A DNA stretch of 64,000 bases from Eumeta japonica (GCA_005406025.1 BGZK01000870.1:124001-188000); one strand, 5' to 3'. Shown: positions 23,476-35,735, counted from the first letter of the stretch. The notes: a model not told the origin generated them from the sequence alone. Numbers and translations: made by a program.

Positions 23476-24485
23476 CATATATCAAGTACTAGGTTTCTTT
23501 GAAGAAAGGGCTTAATTCTAAGAAAAAAAAAACGTTGAAGCGAGTCTACAACTGTTCGATATTTTTAATTTTTGTTAAGAATACATACTAACAGAATTAA
23601 TTAAATTTTAATTGAATTAAATCTTTCGCCAAGACCGTGTTTGAGTAGACTAAAAATGCCTTAAATAGGCTTTACATTCTTTACACTGTTCCAATGGTTG
23701 CGTCGCTATTCTTAATGTAAGCCTCAGGTAATTGCAATGAATCTCTTATATGGTTGTCCTATCCATGTAGATCAGAGTGACTCTTTTCTTCATTGATATT
23801 TCTACATGCGACGCCAAGAAATGTATTTCTAGGGCACACTTCCATTTGTTCTAGCGTCGTCCAAGTACATAGGGTCACCATCGCATTGTAAAGGTCTTAG
23901 ATTTATAAAACAATTATGATACATTTTTATTTTGGTTTTGGCGATTTTAGTTTTATTCGTGTGTTAATTATTTGTATATTGTTTATCTGAACCTTGGCAA
24001 AATTGTTTTTGTGCTCCCTAGCATCTTGTTCGTTTTAGTTCTTTAAATTGGCTGATCAGATATAATGCTCCTAGGCCATATCAGGCACTAAGGATTCATG
24101 TACACCTTGGTATTATTGTAAAACTGTTCTAACTCCTATAATTTATTCAGTATACCTAGTATAGTTTAAATTACTGTTATTTATTTATTTAATAGGGTAC
24201 ACCAAATAGATAACAATGATTGTATTGTTTGTGGGCATACGTATTATGTATTAGTGACAGAATAGCAATTCTATGAATGTGCATACAGCACGCCATACAG
24301 ACAGAGAAGAAGAAAGTGTTAAATAATAAAAAAAAAAAAATAGCATAACACAAGACAAAAATAATGTTGATACATATTCTTACATATGATCTACTATTTA
24401 TGTATACATTATAACCGCGAGGACAATTTTCACATTAATGATAATGAGCAGCGATACAGAAAAACAAAATGCTTTTGGGTTTAGT
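23476..24485. other. AT-rich DNA, nothing recognised
   Basis: Includes an A-run at about 24330-24342. No supported gene. Confidence 0.5.
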
Positions 24486-26470
24486 GTAAATCGAGGACCA
24501 CCGGTACGGATTGTTTGAATGTAAGCGGTTTAGCTTCAAAAATGTCCAGATCATCGTGCTGAGATTTCAGGTCATCGTAAAGGCGCCTCATTCTTGAAAC
24601 TGGGTTATAATAAGCGGTGTTATTACTGTATCCGCGTAGGGTGAACTGTGATGGCGAAATATGTGTATGATGTTGAGATTGATAGAGAGAAGTGAGGGCG
24701 AGTCAACTATGGAATGCATCAATTTGTGGAGATACAATAGGTCGTATTGCTTGTGACGGTTTTGAGAGTTGGTAATTTGAATCTATCACACATTTGTTTT
24801 TAATCCGTGAGAGAAATTTGAGAAATCTGTTCTAGGGTCTTTCAATGTCCTATATGTGGACAGAGTAAAAAGGCGACCGAACTACGGAGGCACATTCCAA
24901 GATACTTCGAACAAGCGAAAGGTAAACCGCAATTAAGCTATCAAATTTTTTGGAGTTTTTTAATGTTCGCAAGACAAATCCCAACATTTTGTTAGTTTTG
25001 CCTATAACATGCGCGTAATGAGAGCCAAATGTTAACTTCTCGTCAAATAATACTCTCAAGTCCTTGACCTCAGAACTTTTGTCCAAAACCTAGTCCATAA
25101 TTTTGTAGTTATAACAAATTTTGATTCTTTTGTTTGTGAAGCTTATGGCAAGGCGCCGGGACATACTTGGCGTCATAGAATTTTTGTCGCACTAGTTGTA
25201 TATCACGTTTAGGTCTCTCTGAAGGCCGTCAGTCTTTCTTATGATGTTGTTTGATATTAGCGGTGAAGCAAACCATCAGGCTCAGTACCTTTATTGATAT
25301 TCAGTGCTTTGATTTGCCTCTATTTTTTACATTCGCTGATTTGGATAGAAGATAACATAAAATCGTTCTTGCAAGTGTTTTGTCAAAAGAAGTGTCTAAA
25401 TTGTTGGCTGGAGCAATAAATACTGACATAAAATAATCAGAAAACAAATTACAGATTTCAGAAGGATCCGAGGATGATCTATCATCGCAAAAAATTTTCT
25501 GTTCCACAGATACGTAACCTTTTTTGTAGTGGACAAATTTCCAGAATTATTTTATGTTACTGGTCAGTATAAAATATTATAATCTCGAAGGTTACCATAC
25601 ATTTTGTATCTTTTATAAAATTTATTTTTCTCGCTCAACGACCGTAATAAAGGTTTGCTGAACTAAATCGTGTATTAAATAGGATTTCTGGTAGTAAGGA
25701 GTGTATTAGTTACAACAATATCTTCAAGGATCCTATAGAAAGTTTCAATTTATTTCTTCACGTCTGCAGATGATAGCACCATGGACCAATCAATCTTCCG
25801 TATCTCAGACTTAATGACAAAATTACACTCATTGAAGTCAAGTCTACGTACATTCCACGTTTTCATCGAGTAAGGTGTTAGTTTTGATGGTAAGTTGATG
25901 AAAAGGATAGGATGATGACTATCCGCTTTACCGCTTATCCGCTTTGAGGTCCGAGAGAGTATAGAAGACCAGGTTTCTGCTTTTATTGTTTGCGTTTAGC
26001 GCGCCGCTAAACTGCGAGAGCCTGCAAAGCAACATAAATTCGACTAGAAGTTTAGATCGACGATAATTGGCGAATCTAGGGAAACAAAATTTTTGAGTTA
26101 AAAATCCACGTGATTTCCGCGTTGAAATCTCCCAAAACTATGAAGTCGTCAAAATATTTATCATTTAATGTCAAATTTTGTCAGTTTTCGTAGAAATAAA
26201 TAAATGATCAATATTCGAATGATGAGGCAAGTAACAAAAGCAAATGTGGAGTGCTTTGCTTTAATTTTTTTTGCTGTGAAATAGAAAGCCAGATGCCGTC
26301 GATTTTGGTTTCCCACGCAGTCTGACTGACTGCGGCGATGCATTTTTTATGGCTATCAAGACGCCTCCACCGTCGTTTTTAGTAACTGACGTAGTATGAT
26401 GGTCACGGTGAAAAACATTATGTCGCTCGTCGATAAGCTCACCGTCGAATACCCCGCTGTTTATCATGAT
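24486..26470 (-). pseudogene. CR1/Jockey-group LINE with deleted RT core
   Basis: On minus from 26467: an endonuclease start with ELIDERHNVFHRD and GGGVLIAIK, then VLGDFNAEITW near 26150-26105 (the GDFN metal-site motif). A linker carries SSSDPSEICNLFSDYF (25470-25430). The RT begins at LNINKGTEPDGL (about 25290-25255) and jumps straight to DGLQRDLNVIYN, the post-catalytic part near 25230, so roughly 200 residues including the YADD box are missing. The thumb follows (25086-24850: KDLRVLFDEKLTFG, NKMLGFVLRTL, LVRSILECASVV). The C-terminal block ending in DIFEAKPLTFKQSV stops near 24486. Multiple frameshifts. Non-functional. Confidence 0.88.
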
Positions 26471-26789
26471 TTAGTACATTTACACACAATTAATTTTATT
26501 TAGATTGTATTCAATTTACGTTTCGGTAATACATTGAATAAATAACAATAAAGACTACCAAGTTACATGTAAAAAGATTATAGTTATTAATAGGTTCAAT
26601 TATATTAACTACTCGTTTTTACATGCTTTCTCGTATTCTGTAGTGCATACGGGTTTTTTGTTACCCTTCTAGTTTCATTTGAATATTTTATGAACACGAA
26701 GATCGATTTTTAATATATATATACCACTTACTTGAGGGCTCGTCGCCACGTGTGGTGTCCTTGTTTGGTTTCCTGATGTTAGTTACTCA
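26471..26789. other. AT-rich DNA
   Basis: No supported feature. Confidence 0.5.
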
Positions 26790-27110
26790 TACAACAAATC
26801 AATTTCCCGGCGTCGGCACACGAATTCGTCCAGAGCGGCGGCCGGCGCGCGAGTGTCGCTCGCGGAGAGACGTGCACCGCCCAGCTCATTTTCTCGTTTG
26901 TTCTATCGGTCTTTGTTCAATACGTCATACCCACAAATAGGTAATTTTAAATCTTATTTTACTGTACACAGAGTTATCTGTTCAGCGAGTGCCTGCATAA
27001 ATGAAACGATTGTGTCGCAGACACCTGCGCCCTCCCTCGGCGCTTCTTTGGAGTACAATTAAACGGCCCTGCCAGCCGCTGATGGCAGGGCCGTAGACGT
27101 CGCTATATAT
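26790..27110. other. GC-rich island with strong hairpin
   Basis: GC-rich block (GGCGGCCGGCGCGCGAGTGT near 26837) ending in the hairpin listed separately. Two overlapping plus frames (26752-26940, 26853-27062) in different registers have no domain. Candidate regulatory or structured-RNA region. Confidence 0.5.
27063..27094. repeat. Perfect GC-rich 12-bp hairpin
   Basis: ACGGCCCTGCCA (27063-27074) and TGGCAGGGCCGT (27083-27094) pair perfectly around an 8-nt loop. This is unusually GC-rich for the region. The stem is too short for a canonical pre-miRNA. No T-run follows, so it is not a Pol III terminator. Confidence 0.9.
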
Positions 27111-27519
27111 ATACGCGCTCATGCTTTTGAAGGCAGTTGGTTTTGTATATGTGTTTGCGTCTATTATCTAATCGATTCATGTAAAATAGATTTAATTAAA
27201 GCCTAATTTGACATTTGAAAGTTTTTTAATTGGCGGTATCAAATAAAAAATGTGGGCCGTCACGGGACGCCTGGCAGATGTGAAAACATCGAGTTTGTAC
27301 AAGTAATATGCATTAAAGACAAGATTACGACAGGAACTAAATATAGCATAATGGAAAAATGAAATATGACAATTTGTTTATAGGAAATGATGTCTATTTA
27401 TATAACAAACATTTATTTTCATTAAATACAAAAAATCAATATTAATTTCAAATTGCCACAACTTAATTCATTTCATCTGTGACTTCAGTAATAGTTATAT
27501 TCGATGTTTTCTCTGACAG

Positions 27520-27551
27520 TATAACTGTGACAATTGCTTGTCACAGTTATA
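27520..27551. repeat. Perfect 14-bp hairpin
   Basis: TATAACTGTGACAA and TTGTCACAGTTATA are exact complements around a TTGC loop. Confidence 0.9.
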
Positions 27552-27638
27552 ATTAGCAATAGTTAATAATTATTATTATTAATCAATTATTAATCAAAAA
27601 TACAATCATATTAATCAAAATGTAGCAATGTGTACGGT

Positions 27639-27822
27639 GTGGTGACGGGTTGCCACTCTATGTCATAGATATATACAGTCCACAGGCAGTAGTGTGTACG
27701 ATGTGGCAACGCGTCGCCATGTCCCAACGACTTTGCGACTCCCTTCTCACTTGGTTCGATGATGCTGTTTCCTACGGTGTACATTTTGACTATATTTATA
27801 TACCGTGGCGACCCGTCGCCAC
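27639..27822. repeat. Three copies of a palindromic 18-mer
   Basis: GTGGTGACGGGTTGCCAC (27639-27656), GTGGCAACGCGTCGCCAT (27703-27720) and GTGGCGACCCGTCGCCAC (27805-27822) share the consensus GTGGYRACSSGTYGCCAY. The third is embedded in a perfect 12-bp hairpin with a CC loop (27801-27826). Related half-sites lie near 27829 and 26743. This may be a dispersed or satellite-like repeat or a dyad protein-binding motif. Confidence 0.8.
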
Positions 27823-27849
27823 GGTAAGCGTCACCACGCCAACAATCCG

Positions 27850-28962
27850 GTTTATCCTGCGCCTATAGATATTTCACATCAAAATATTAAATGTTTAATA
27901 ATACATATTTTTTTGTAAGAAATCATAAAATAACGTTCATTAATACAATGCACAGTTCTTATCAATTTGACAAACTATTGTATTGTAGTCAAATAATAAG
28001 GCTATACATTATTATTTGAAAATGTGTACTAGTTTCCAAACGAGATTTTTTAAATATGTATTTCATGGGCGACCCATAAATAGGTGTTCAAACTCCATAC
28101 AATTATGGGTGGTCTTTTACAGGTATTATCTCCGCAAAAACATTTACCCATCCCGAAAGAGATTTGAGACAAAATCGCATCAACGAAACTTCAGTAATAA
28201 AGTAGATACATCCCGGTTCATTACATATTTATGGTATTGCGAAATCTTTGTTTTGTGCGTGGTCACCGGTTTTTCGTAGATCGATGCCGCTTTGATATCG
28301 ATATAAAAATGAATTGTCGCCGGTTTCCCGTAAGTTTGCCACTCACAGGTTGGTTGTAACGAGCGCCGTATAATGCGATGGGCAGAACGTCTTCATGTTT
28401 TGGATCGACCTTGTGGAAGAAAGCGTCTACAATATAGATACACCATCAGTATCGTTAACGTCCTTCAATAAAATGTTTGAGGTTATACTAAACGATAAGA
28501 TTTATCTTTATACAAGCTTAAGATCAAATAAACACTTAATGAAAATTTCAAAATAATTGAAGACAAATATATATGGATACACCCAGCTCGATTTCTTACC
28601 GGGTTATTATTCAGCGATTGTTTTATATTTATTTAGTTTAACTCTTTTTACGTTTGTATACAAAAATACATTTAAGTTCAATGCTCTTTCTTTATAAGGG
28701 AAAGCTGCCTTCAGAACGAGTGGTAAAGCGTAAATTCACTAAATGTATGGCGTATTTAAGTGCAATATAATAAAAATTGTAAACGTGTTTATAATATTTT
28801 TCATATAAATACACATCGTTCTGGGGAAAATATATGTTTCACTTGTATACCGGCGATCATTGTTAATTTTTTATTTTGTTGAATGAAAATAATGATTGCA
28901 GAACTACTTAAATTAAATTTTCAATTAATAAAATATTTAAAACTTAGGAATTTGTAGAAAAA
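27850..28962. other. AT-rich DNA, nothing recognised
   Basis: The 87-codon plus frame 28016-28279 is unassigned. Confidence 0.5.
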
Positions 28963-29735
28963 AACTAACCAAGAGCATGTGGAACCATGCTTATTATAGG
29001 GTTCCGAAGCCATTATTACAAAAAAATACACTATAGATGATAAAAGTACTTTGTTCCACTTTTTTCATGTTTCCCGTATATAAGTTGTAAGCACTTTGAT
29101 CGCCTACAACCAGAAAAACAAGTGGATGTGTTGACTATTACTATTAAACTAGTGTAAAAGAAAGTGCATCAACAAAAGAGCGTATCTTCATAGCATTTAC
29201 GTCCTTTTGTTGAGAAGTGCAGTTTTTAGGTAATAACTCAAAAACAGTATATCCGATCATGTTCAAAATAATTTTTGTTGAAACTATTTATTAAGCGTTA
29301 TTTACTTATTTTCGCTATTTCTTTCATATTTTTTGGACATACGGCTTAGAAAATAGAGGGGGTATACAATCTCTGATAATTTCGGAATGATTATTTCCGT
29401 AATTATTAACGTAATTAGAAGAATTGCTTAGAAACCTTAATTTGTTTTTAAAAGAACTGTCGAAATATGTACTACACATTGATGTTTGCTTAAAAAAATT
29501 TTTGTCAGCTTCTGTTAGATTATGAAGTGCCCTCCTAGAAATATTTACTTTTGTTATTTAATTACCAGACTAAATAGCGTCTTATACAAGACATCTACAC
29601 TATAAATTTTATAATTATACGTCTTGTAGTTTTTAAATAAAATGCCTGTGCCATACGGACGGGCGGACGGACGGATATGACGAAACTATAAGGATTCCGT
29701 TTTTGTCATTTTGGCTTAAAGCTCGAAAAACACGA
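28963..29735 (-). mobile_element. ~770-bp dispersed repeat, inverted copy
   Basis: Reverse complement of the 18236-19003 element. It begins on plus with CCAAGAGCATGTGGAACCAT and GGTTCCGAAGCCATTATTAC, carries the CTTCTCAACAAAAGGACGT block (complement) near 29195-29220, and ends near GGACGGGCGGACGGACGGAT and TCATTTTGGCTTAAAGCTCG. It is non-coding. The two copies are in opposite orientation about 10 kb apart. Confidence 0.8.
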
Positions 29736-30199
29736 ATAACTGAATTAACAGACGAACAAATTTAATATCTATTTTGAGCTTTCATACCGTTACTATCGTT
29801 TTAGTGACAATTCAAACAAACGACTTCGATTGATTCTGAAAAATACTCTTTGTATTAACTATCAAAATAAACCTAAAATTATTTCTTGCTTAATCAATCT
29901 CGTAACATTTCTTGCTTATTTTGATTTCATCAAAGAGAAAATTAGCTATTATCAATATGACAATATGCAAGTGAAATGTGAATTAGGCCCGAAGATAATC
30001 AATGCTGCGTCGCCTCCACCAGCGCCACCGTCAGCGTAGGCGAATTTGTGGCAGCTGTGGCACATTTTGGGAACGATCGGTGGCTTTGTTTGATAATTTG
30101 TATTTAAAAGATTGTGAGTACGCCTAGGTCATTGGAATTATTACAACCCGATACGAATACAAGGTATAGCTTGTAGCTCTGTGTGCGCCGCCTTTATAA
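29736..30199. other. AT-rich DNA with an unassigned frame
   Basis: The 69-codon plus frame 29830-30039 ends in a short Pro/Ala run. I see no domain. Confidence 0.4.
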
Positions 30200-30985
30200 C
30201 ATACTAAAATTATTAATGTGAAGGTGTATTCGTTTGTTTGTCTATCTGTTTCGTTTTCATGTATTAAGCGCCATATCGAATTTCATGAAATTTGGCACGG
30301 AGATATATTGGCACCAGGGAATATAGGCTACTTGTTGCTTGTTTATCTGTTTATTTGCTTGTTTGTTTTTTCATAGCTAAACAATAGTTTAACTGATTTT
30401 AATGAACTTTAGTTTAGCAATAGAAAACACCATTTTATAATTTATAAGCTACTCTTTGTTTAACTTTTTATGTGTTTGTTTGTATGTCTACTTATAACTG
30501 CACAATGACAACCAATGACAACCAGTAAAAACCTCACAGAACTTATATGGTATGAGAGAACGAAGTAGAGCAAAGGCGAAAATAACGGAGGGTATTTACA
30601 ATTCGATTGTAATTATATGATTAGTAACAATGGCTTAATAAATACTTATAGCAAATTAAAACGAACGATAGGGTCGTACTCTGTGTCTTTTGTCTGTACT
30701 GCATGCCAATTATACAATATTACAAATGTGATTCTTTATGACAATGTCTTATTATTTGTTACTCAATTACGTAAAAACGGCTGGTCAACAGAGCAATAGC
30801 GCGATCGGAACGGACGCAGTATTGGAATAGCGAATAAGATAAAACCAGAATTAACTTTCAAATTACAATTAAAATAGAAAACAGAATCGGATTGGTATCG
30901 ATGATACAAAGATTACTCGATATAGAAAATGAAAAACAATTATATGTCCATGCGGGTAGAGCAGCGAGCAAAAGTTAGTAGTCTA
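30200..30985 (+). repeat. Lepidopteran dispersed repeat, Helitron-like (candidate)
   Basis: It contains TGTTTGTCTATCTGTTTCG, then GAAATTTGGCACGGAGATAT and TTGGCACCAGGGAATATAGG (30280-30330). The same blocks appear on minus near 36930-36800. It ends near 30985 with CAGCGAGCAAAAGTTAGTAG, resembling a decayed ...AAAGCTAGT terminus. Non-coding. Confidence 0.5.
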
Positions 30986-31529
30986 AAAATTAAGTCGAAC
31001 TGAAAAAGAAATAATAACAAAACTTATTTATATCTTTCCAAAATATACAATGTACATCAAGAATTAATTTATGAAAAGGAATAAGATGAAAATTTCAGCT
31101 TCACGAGCAGCGATAATTTATATATTTTTTTAACTACAGCTCTTTAAGCTTTTATTGTGAGTGCTGCACTTGTAATATTCCTGAAAAATATTAGGTACCT
31201 ATATAAATACAGGAGTGATATCGCCCAGACCTGTGAGATGGGAGGCGCAGGCCTTCTCGCTCCCTCAGGTAGCTACGCCTCGCGCGACGCACATTGTTAG
31301 CGGCAACAAATCTTCATTGTGATATCCATGTACTTTTCCTACTTTGTGAGACACTAACCAGAAACTAAAGGAAAAAGCGAGAAAATATAAAAATATGCTT
31401 TTAATTCGATTAAAAATATCGTTAGTAACTTTCTAATTAATTCGAAAGTACAGTCGGATTACAATTATCGAAAATACCTAGGCACTACTTTGCTTTATTT
31501 TAAAAATGCGAATCCTCATAGTGTTTGTC
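30986..31529. other. Mixed DNA with a small GC block near 31230-31300
   Basis: A short GC-rich patch (CCCAGACCTGTGAGATGGGA near 31224) sits in AT-rich DNA. Nothing else supported. Confidence 0.4.
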
Positions 31530-31860
31530 AGTTTTTAGGGTTCCATAGTCCTCAATGAACCCTTCTAGTTTCGCTATGTCCGTCTTTCCGTCTGTCTGTC
31601 CGCGACTTAGCTTAGAGACTCTTAGTACTTGAAAATTGTGATTTGGTACTTCTTTTCTCGTCTATCATGAGATATCGGATGAGAGATATCGTTGGATAGA
31701 TTATTCAAAAACATTGCAGGTCTGTGAAATTCATTTTTCATTAGCGAAATATTAAGCTTAAAAATGGAAATTTTTATTAGAGTCAAGTGTCCCCTCTCTT
31801 TTGCCAGCTATATGACTATTTATAGTTATGTGAAAAAATTCACGGCAGTAGCATATTCAA
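31530..31860 (+). repeat. Lepidopteran GGGTTCC-type dispersed repeat
   Basis: It starts TTTTTAGGGTTCCATAGTCC, then GAACCCTTCTAGTTTCGCTA, a TGTCCGTCTTTCCGTCTGTC block and a GCGACTTAGCTTAGAGACTC block. This is the order of a very common lepidopteran intronic repeat. It is related in style but not identical to the 18236 element. Confidence 0.65.
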
Positions 31861-33219
31861 TGAAATTAAAAGGAAAAATATGACAGTTAAGTAGGCTTTA
31901 CAAGTTAAAGAGCAATTTTCGATCACCGTATAAAATATACTTGGAGAAGTACAAAATATATATTTTTTAATTCCTTTGCAAATTATTTACCTGACATTCT
32001 TGACTGTATAAAAAAGGTCGTAAATATAAGTTTATGAACCATGCACGATTATGGAAATATAATATTACAAGATCCTTAACACCCGTCCTATGTGGGCCCG
32101 TTTTTAGACGTTATTAGCCGTCGAAACGTCAACTCAATAGGTTTACAATCAGACAAAAAGCCTCCTTCTAAGTCCGCATATTGTTACTGACCTTTACGCA
32201 GTCTTACACTGCACGTGGCCCTAGACGTAATTGGCCGGTTTTTCTTTTGCTATAAATAAAAATCTCACAAAATATTTTTTTTCGGCAAATTGGACGATCT
32301 CGTAATAGTTCTCTGGAACTTGTAACTGTGACGCTGCTCCTGTCGGCGACTTTTACGACAGTAGGTCGTTTCCCTAATATAACATGTATGATGGTGTACA
32401 ACTTTTAGATATGTCTTTACATAATAGCTTTTAGGTCATTTAGACAGTAATCTATTTAGAGTTCTCTCCTGAAAATGGTGACAATATTTGTTTGCATTTA
32501 TAAACAATACATATTTGGAATTATTTCAATCTTAGTATTACTATGTGAAACTTAAATGAATGTGAAATTACTTATCAAAGAGGTCTTTTATAGCTACAAT
32601 TAAAATCAAGTTATATAATATTGACCAAAGTTTTATATGATGCAAGCTTTTGATTCAGAAGGGTAACGATATTATTTTGTCGCATGCTTCTATAATCATT
32701 GAATCATGATAAGTTACCCGTTATAGGAAATAGAGTAAGAAAACTATTTCCTAGAGCACAGGTGCGGAGAGCATAAAAGAAGATAGAGAACAGAACAGCA
32801 TCGGGACATGGCGTGTCGGCGGGAGTGTGAAGGCAGGAGTGACTGGGAAGTATAGCTTCAAATACAAGACGAATATGTTATATGTAGACGTATGGGCTCT
32901 TGGGAGCCAATTATAAAGAAAAATAGTGTAGGATTTCCGATTAATTTTAACGGTGTTAGTCCAATGTCGCTACATAATTAGTTTTCTTGGCATGTGGTTC
33001 TAGCCGGCGGCGGCGTGGCACGCGGCACATGAGATCTATCGTTTAAATTATCTTCTTAGTGCAGGAAAAATATTATTAATATTTATTTGTGCCTCAATTG
33101 TGATCGCACAGACGGAACAGTTTCCAATGATTATATTATATGAAAATTATCGACTTGGCTAATAATTTACTAGCTGGAGGTTAATTTTAAACATATGGGG
33201 AGCTGACATTAGAGGTGTC
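31861..33219. other. AT-rich DNA, nothing recognised
   Basis: A small GC-rich run lies at about 33003-33025. Frame 32204-32401 (minus) is unassigned. Confidence 0.45.
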
Positions 33220-33460
33220 ACTTTTGTGTTGGTGGCTCTATCTTTGCATAGACAGCACAGTTCCACACACATGACGTGTAAGCAAAGCATGAGCTGAAGC
33301 ATGTTCGCGCGTCCCGTCGTCCCTCGTCCGAAAGAGGGATCGGCGCCCTAGGGGGATATCTCACTGTAGGGCGGGCGGGCGCGCCGTCCTGGCCGCGCCG
33401 CCCTAGACGATGCACCGGTGCGGACCAACGTTGCTGAATCCGTCACGACCTTCGTCATTG
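33220..33460. other. GC-rich island
   Basis: GC-rich block with GGGCGGGCGGGCGCGCCGTC near 33370. The 65-codon minus frame has no motif. Candidate conserved element. Confidence 0.45.
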
Positions 33461-34149
33461 GACGACAAAATTCAAAATTTTCGCTTCGCCAAATATAAAT
33501 TCCTACTAAATAATTTAATACAAATTTAAGAAAAGTTGGTAAATATATAAAAAAAAAAAAGTTTTGTCAGCTGATGTTTTACTTAAAAAAAGATCCTACG
33601 TCTTTCGCATATTTTTGTAGTTTGTTTTAGAAAACTGTATATTTAGTTATTTCTTATTTCATTTACATATTTCTATTGCATAGATTTACGTTCCTTACGA
33701 GTACCGAAAGTTAGGAGCCGAACTTATGAATTATACCTATTGGCTAACTAGGTATATTTGATTTTCATAATTTTGTTGACATTCTTAATTACTATTTTTT
33801 TATAATATTATGCTATTAGCCTAATTTCATGTTTATATTTTTAGTCCATTCTATATATTAAGAAACAGTACACCTAACGGTAGATGTTTATTAGTTTAAA
33901 AGTACACTAAAAATTTTTATTGATTATAATATTAATATAAAAATAATAAATATAACTACCTATTCAGAGATTAAGAAAAACCACTATAATATAAATAATA
34001 TTGATTATAAAATTTATTTTTTGCATCTGGAATTTGAAATAATCTGGCGTTGACTCTGATGAGGTTCCAAACGAAGTTATTTTCCTTTTACTAAGACATA
34101 CCGTTGTTACTAAGAGTATTTAAATTAATTTTAATTTTATTCACTTAAA
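33461..34149. other. AT-rich DNA flanking transposase relic
   Basis: Possibly the 3' part of the DDE element next to it. No TIR found. Confidence 0.4.
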
Positions 34150-35140
34150 ATTCACTATCAACACAACATATTTGTTTTTTTTACTCAATTTGAACATCAG
34201 AATTATCATCAGAATCAGCTGATAATGATGTCTGAACTGATTATAATGTCTAGTAATGCAGGTATAGTTGAAACTGGATCCAGAATATTGATGTTAAATT
34301 GAGCCATGAAATTAAATATATAATTTTTCTTATTGATTTATTAGGTATTTTAACGGATAAGCGTAAATGACATAACGCACTATCTAGGACTATTATACTG
34401 TTTTGGGCTATATTTTTCAAAAGTTGTTCATTAAATCACTTTTCAAATAATTTTGCATTCATATCACAGTGATAATCTTCACTGACGTCCTTTGTTTGTT
34501 TTTCTGATAGTAAAAGAGCATGTTAAATACAGGAACCACTGCAATGTGCACAACCTTTCTTAACAGACGTCGGGAGTGTCATACCATGTTTCATCAAGAT
34601 AAACTATGTTACGGCTTTTTCAACGTGCTTTCCTAAGGTTTGTTATAAATTTCTACCGCTAAACTTCATGTTTTATAGACTTATAAATTGCTCTGCGTTC
34701 ATCTATGGGTTTGTATGTAAATCCTAATTTTCTTAATAAATGACGTAAGTAGTACGTTCATAAAAAAAGTCGGTGTTGTCATTTAAATCTTGTAAAATGG
34801 CATCTAAGGTAGTAATTTTTTTCTATGAAAATAATATTTATAAACTGTCCGGTGTACGACATCACACTCGAAATTGTCTAAACGTGAAAATCTTTTACTT
34901 TTTTACCCCCTTTTTTGGTGTCATTAGCACAGACTTTATAAATTTATTAATTAAAGATTTTTATACTTTTGTTACTTCAGAGGTTTTTGCGATCGGATTA
35001 CGAACTTCAGATTGAATGAAATGATTTGGTACACTTTTAATAATAGTTTTACATATTTTATAATGCCCATTTCTTTTAATTTTTGGGTTTTGAACTGCTT
35101 TGAACTGAACATTCTCAACATTTTCTTCCCATAGACGAAA
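34150..35140 (-). pseudogene. DDE (IS630/Tc1-like) transposase pseudogene
   Basis: Minus-strand translation pieced over several frames. N-terminal VRNPIAKTSEVTK near 35010-34970 (a motif I associate with insect Tc1-like DDE proteins), then decayed HTH-like sequence. DYHCDMNAKLFEK follows, with its DYH at 34469-34477, then FNEQLLKNIAQNSIIVLD with a catalytic-type Asp at 34382-34384. The latter two blocks are the DDE_3-type catalytic core arrangement (DYHxxMN ... NSxIVxD). The C-terminus carries an acidic DSDDNSDV stretch near 34200, typical of these proteins. Many stops and frameshifts. The third acidic residue is not identified. Confidence 0.7.
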
Positions 35141-35735
35141 AAATATTATTAGAATAATTAATAAAAACTAATGTACTAACACACGATAAAAAATATTATT
35201 ATTCAAAAAATTGGAAATTTAAAATACTTTCAACACAAGCTTTCACAACAAAATTTCATTGTTCTACAACTGACCAAAAAATAGTTCAAAATAAGAATAT
35301 TTTAACAGGCAGGTGTGCGTACACAAAGACAATTGTTTCTTTATCGAGTGCGAGCTTATTGATTCTCCAATTGCAAAGTGCTTAAAAGGGATAATCCGCC
35401 AATGAGCGACCTTGATTGCGCCGTACACCATCACACGCCACTAGCGGTCCACGTGGACTCAACTCACCTACACATGTAAATTTATCATTGTTTTTACAAT
35501 CGTCGTGCTGTGAATTTTGAAGGTATTTAAATACGCTGTTTCTTAGTATATGGAATTTACTTTACACTTATATAAAATTTCTAAACATTCGAAAAAAGGA
35601 GTTTTTTACCTTTCTAAATAGATTCCTTTGCATTATTATCAACGTCGATAAAATTTGCGTCAATTCAGCGATCGAATCCAAGAACGAACTGTAATAATTT
35701 TCTTCTAGCGAAATTTTACCCAGATTTTCACCTTT
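35141..35735. other. AT-rich DNA with a perfect E-box palindrome
   Basis: GTCCACGTGGAC at 35447-35458 is a perfect 12-bp palindrome containing the E-box CACGTG. It may be chance. Otherwise empty. Confidence 0.4.

Noticed and set aside
35447..35458. Functional E-box regulatory site
   Set aside because: A single palindromic CACGTG in AT-rich DNA can occur by chance and nothing else supports function.
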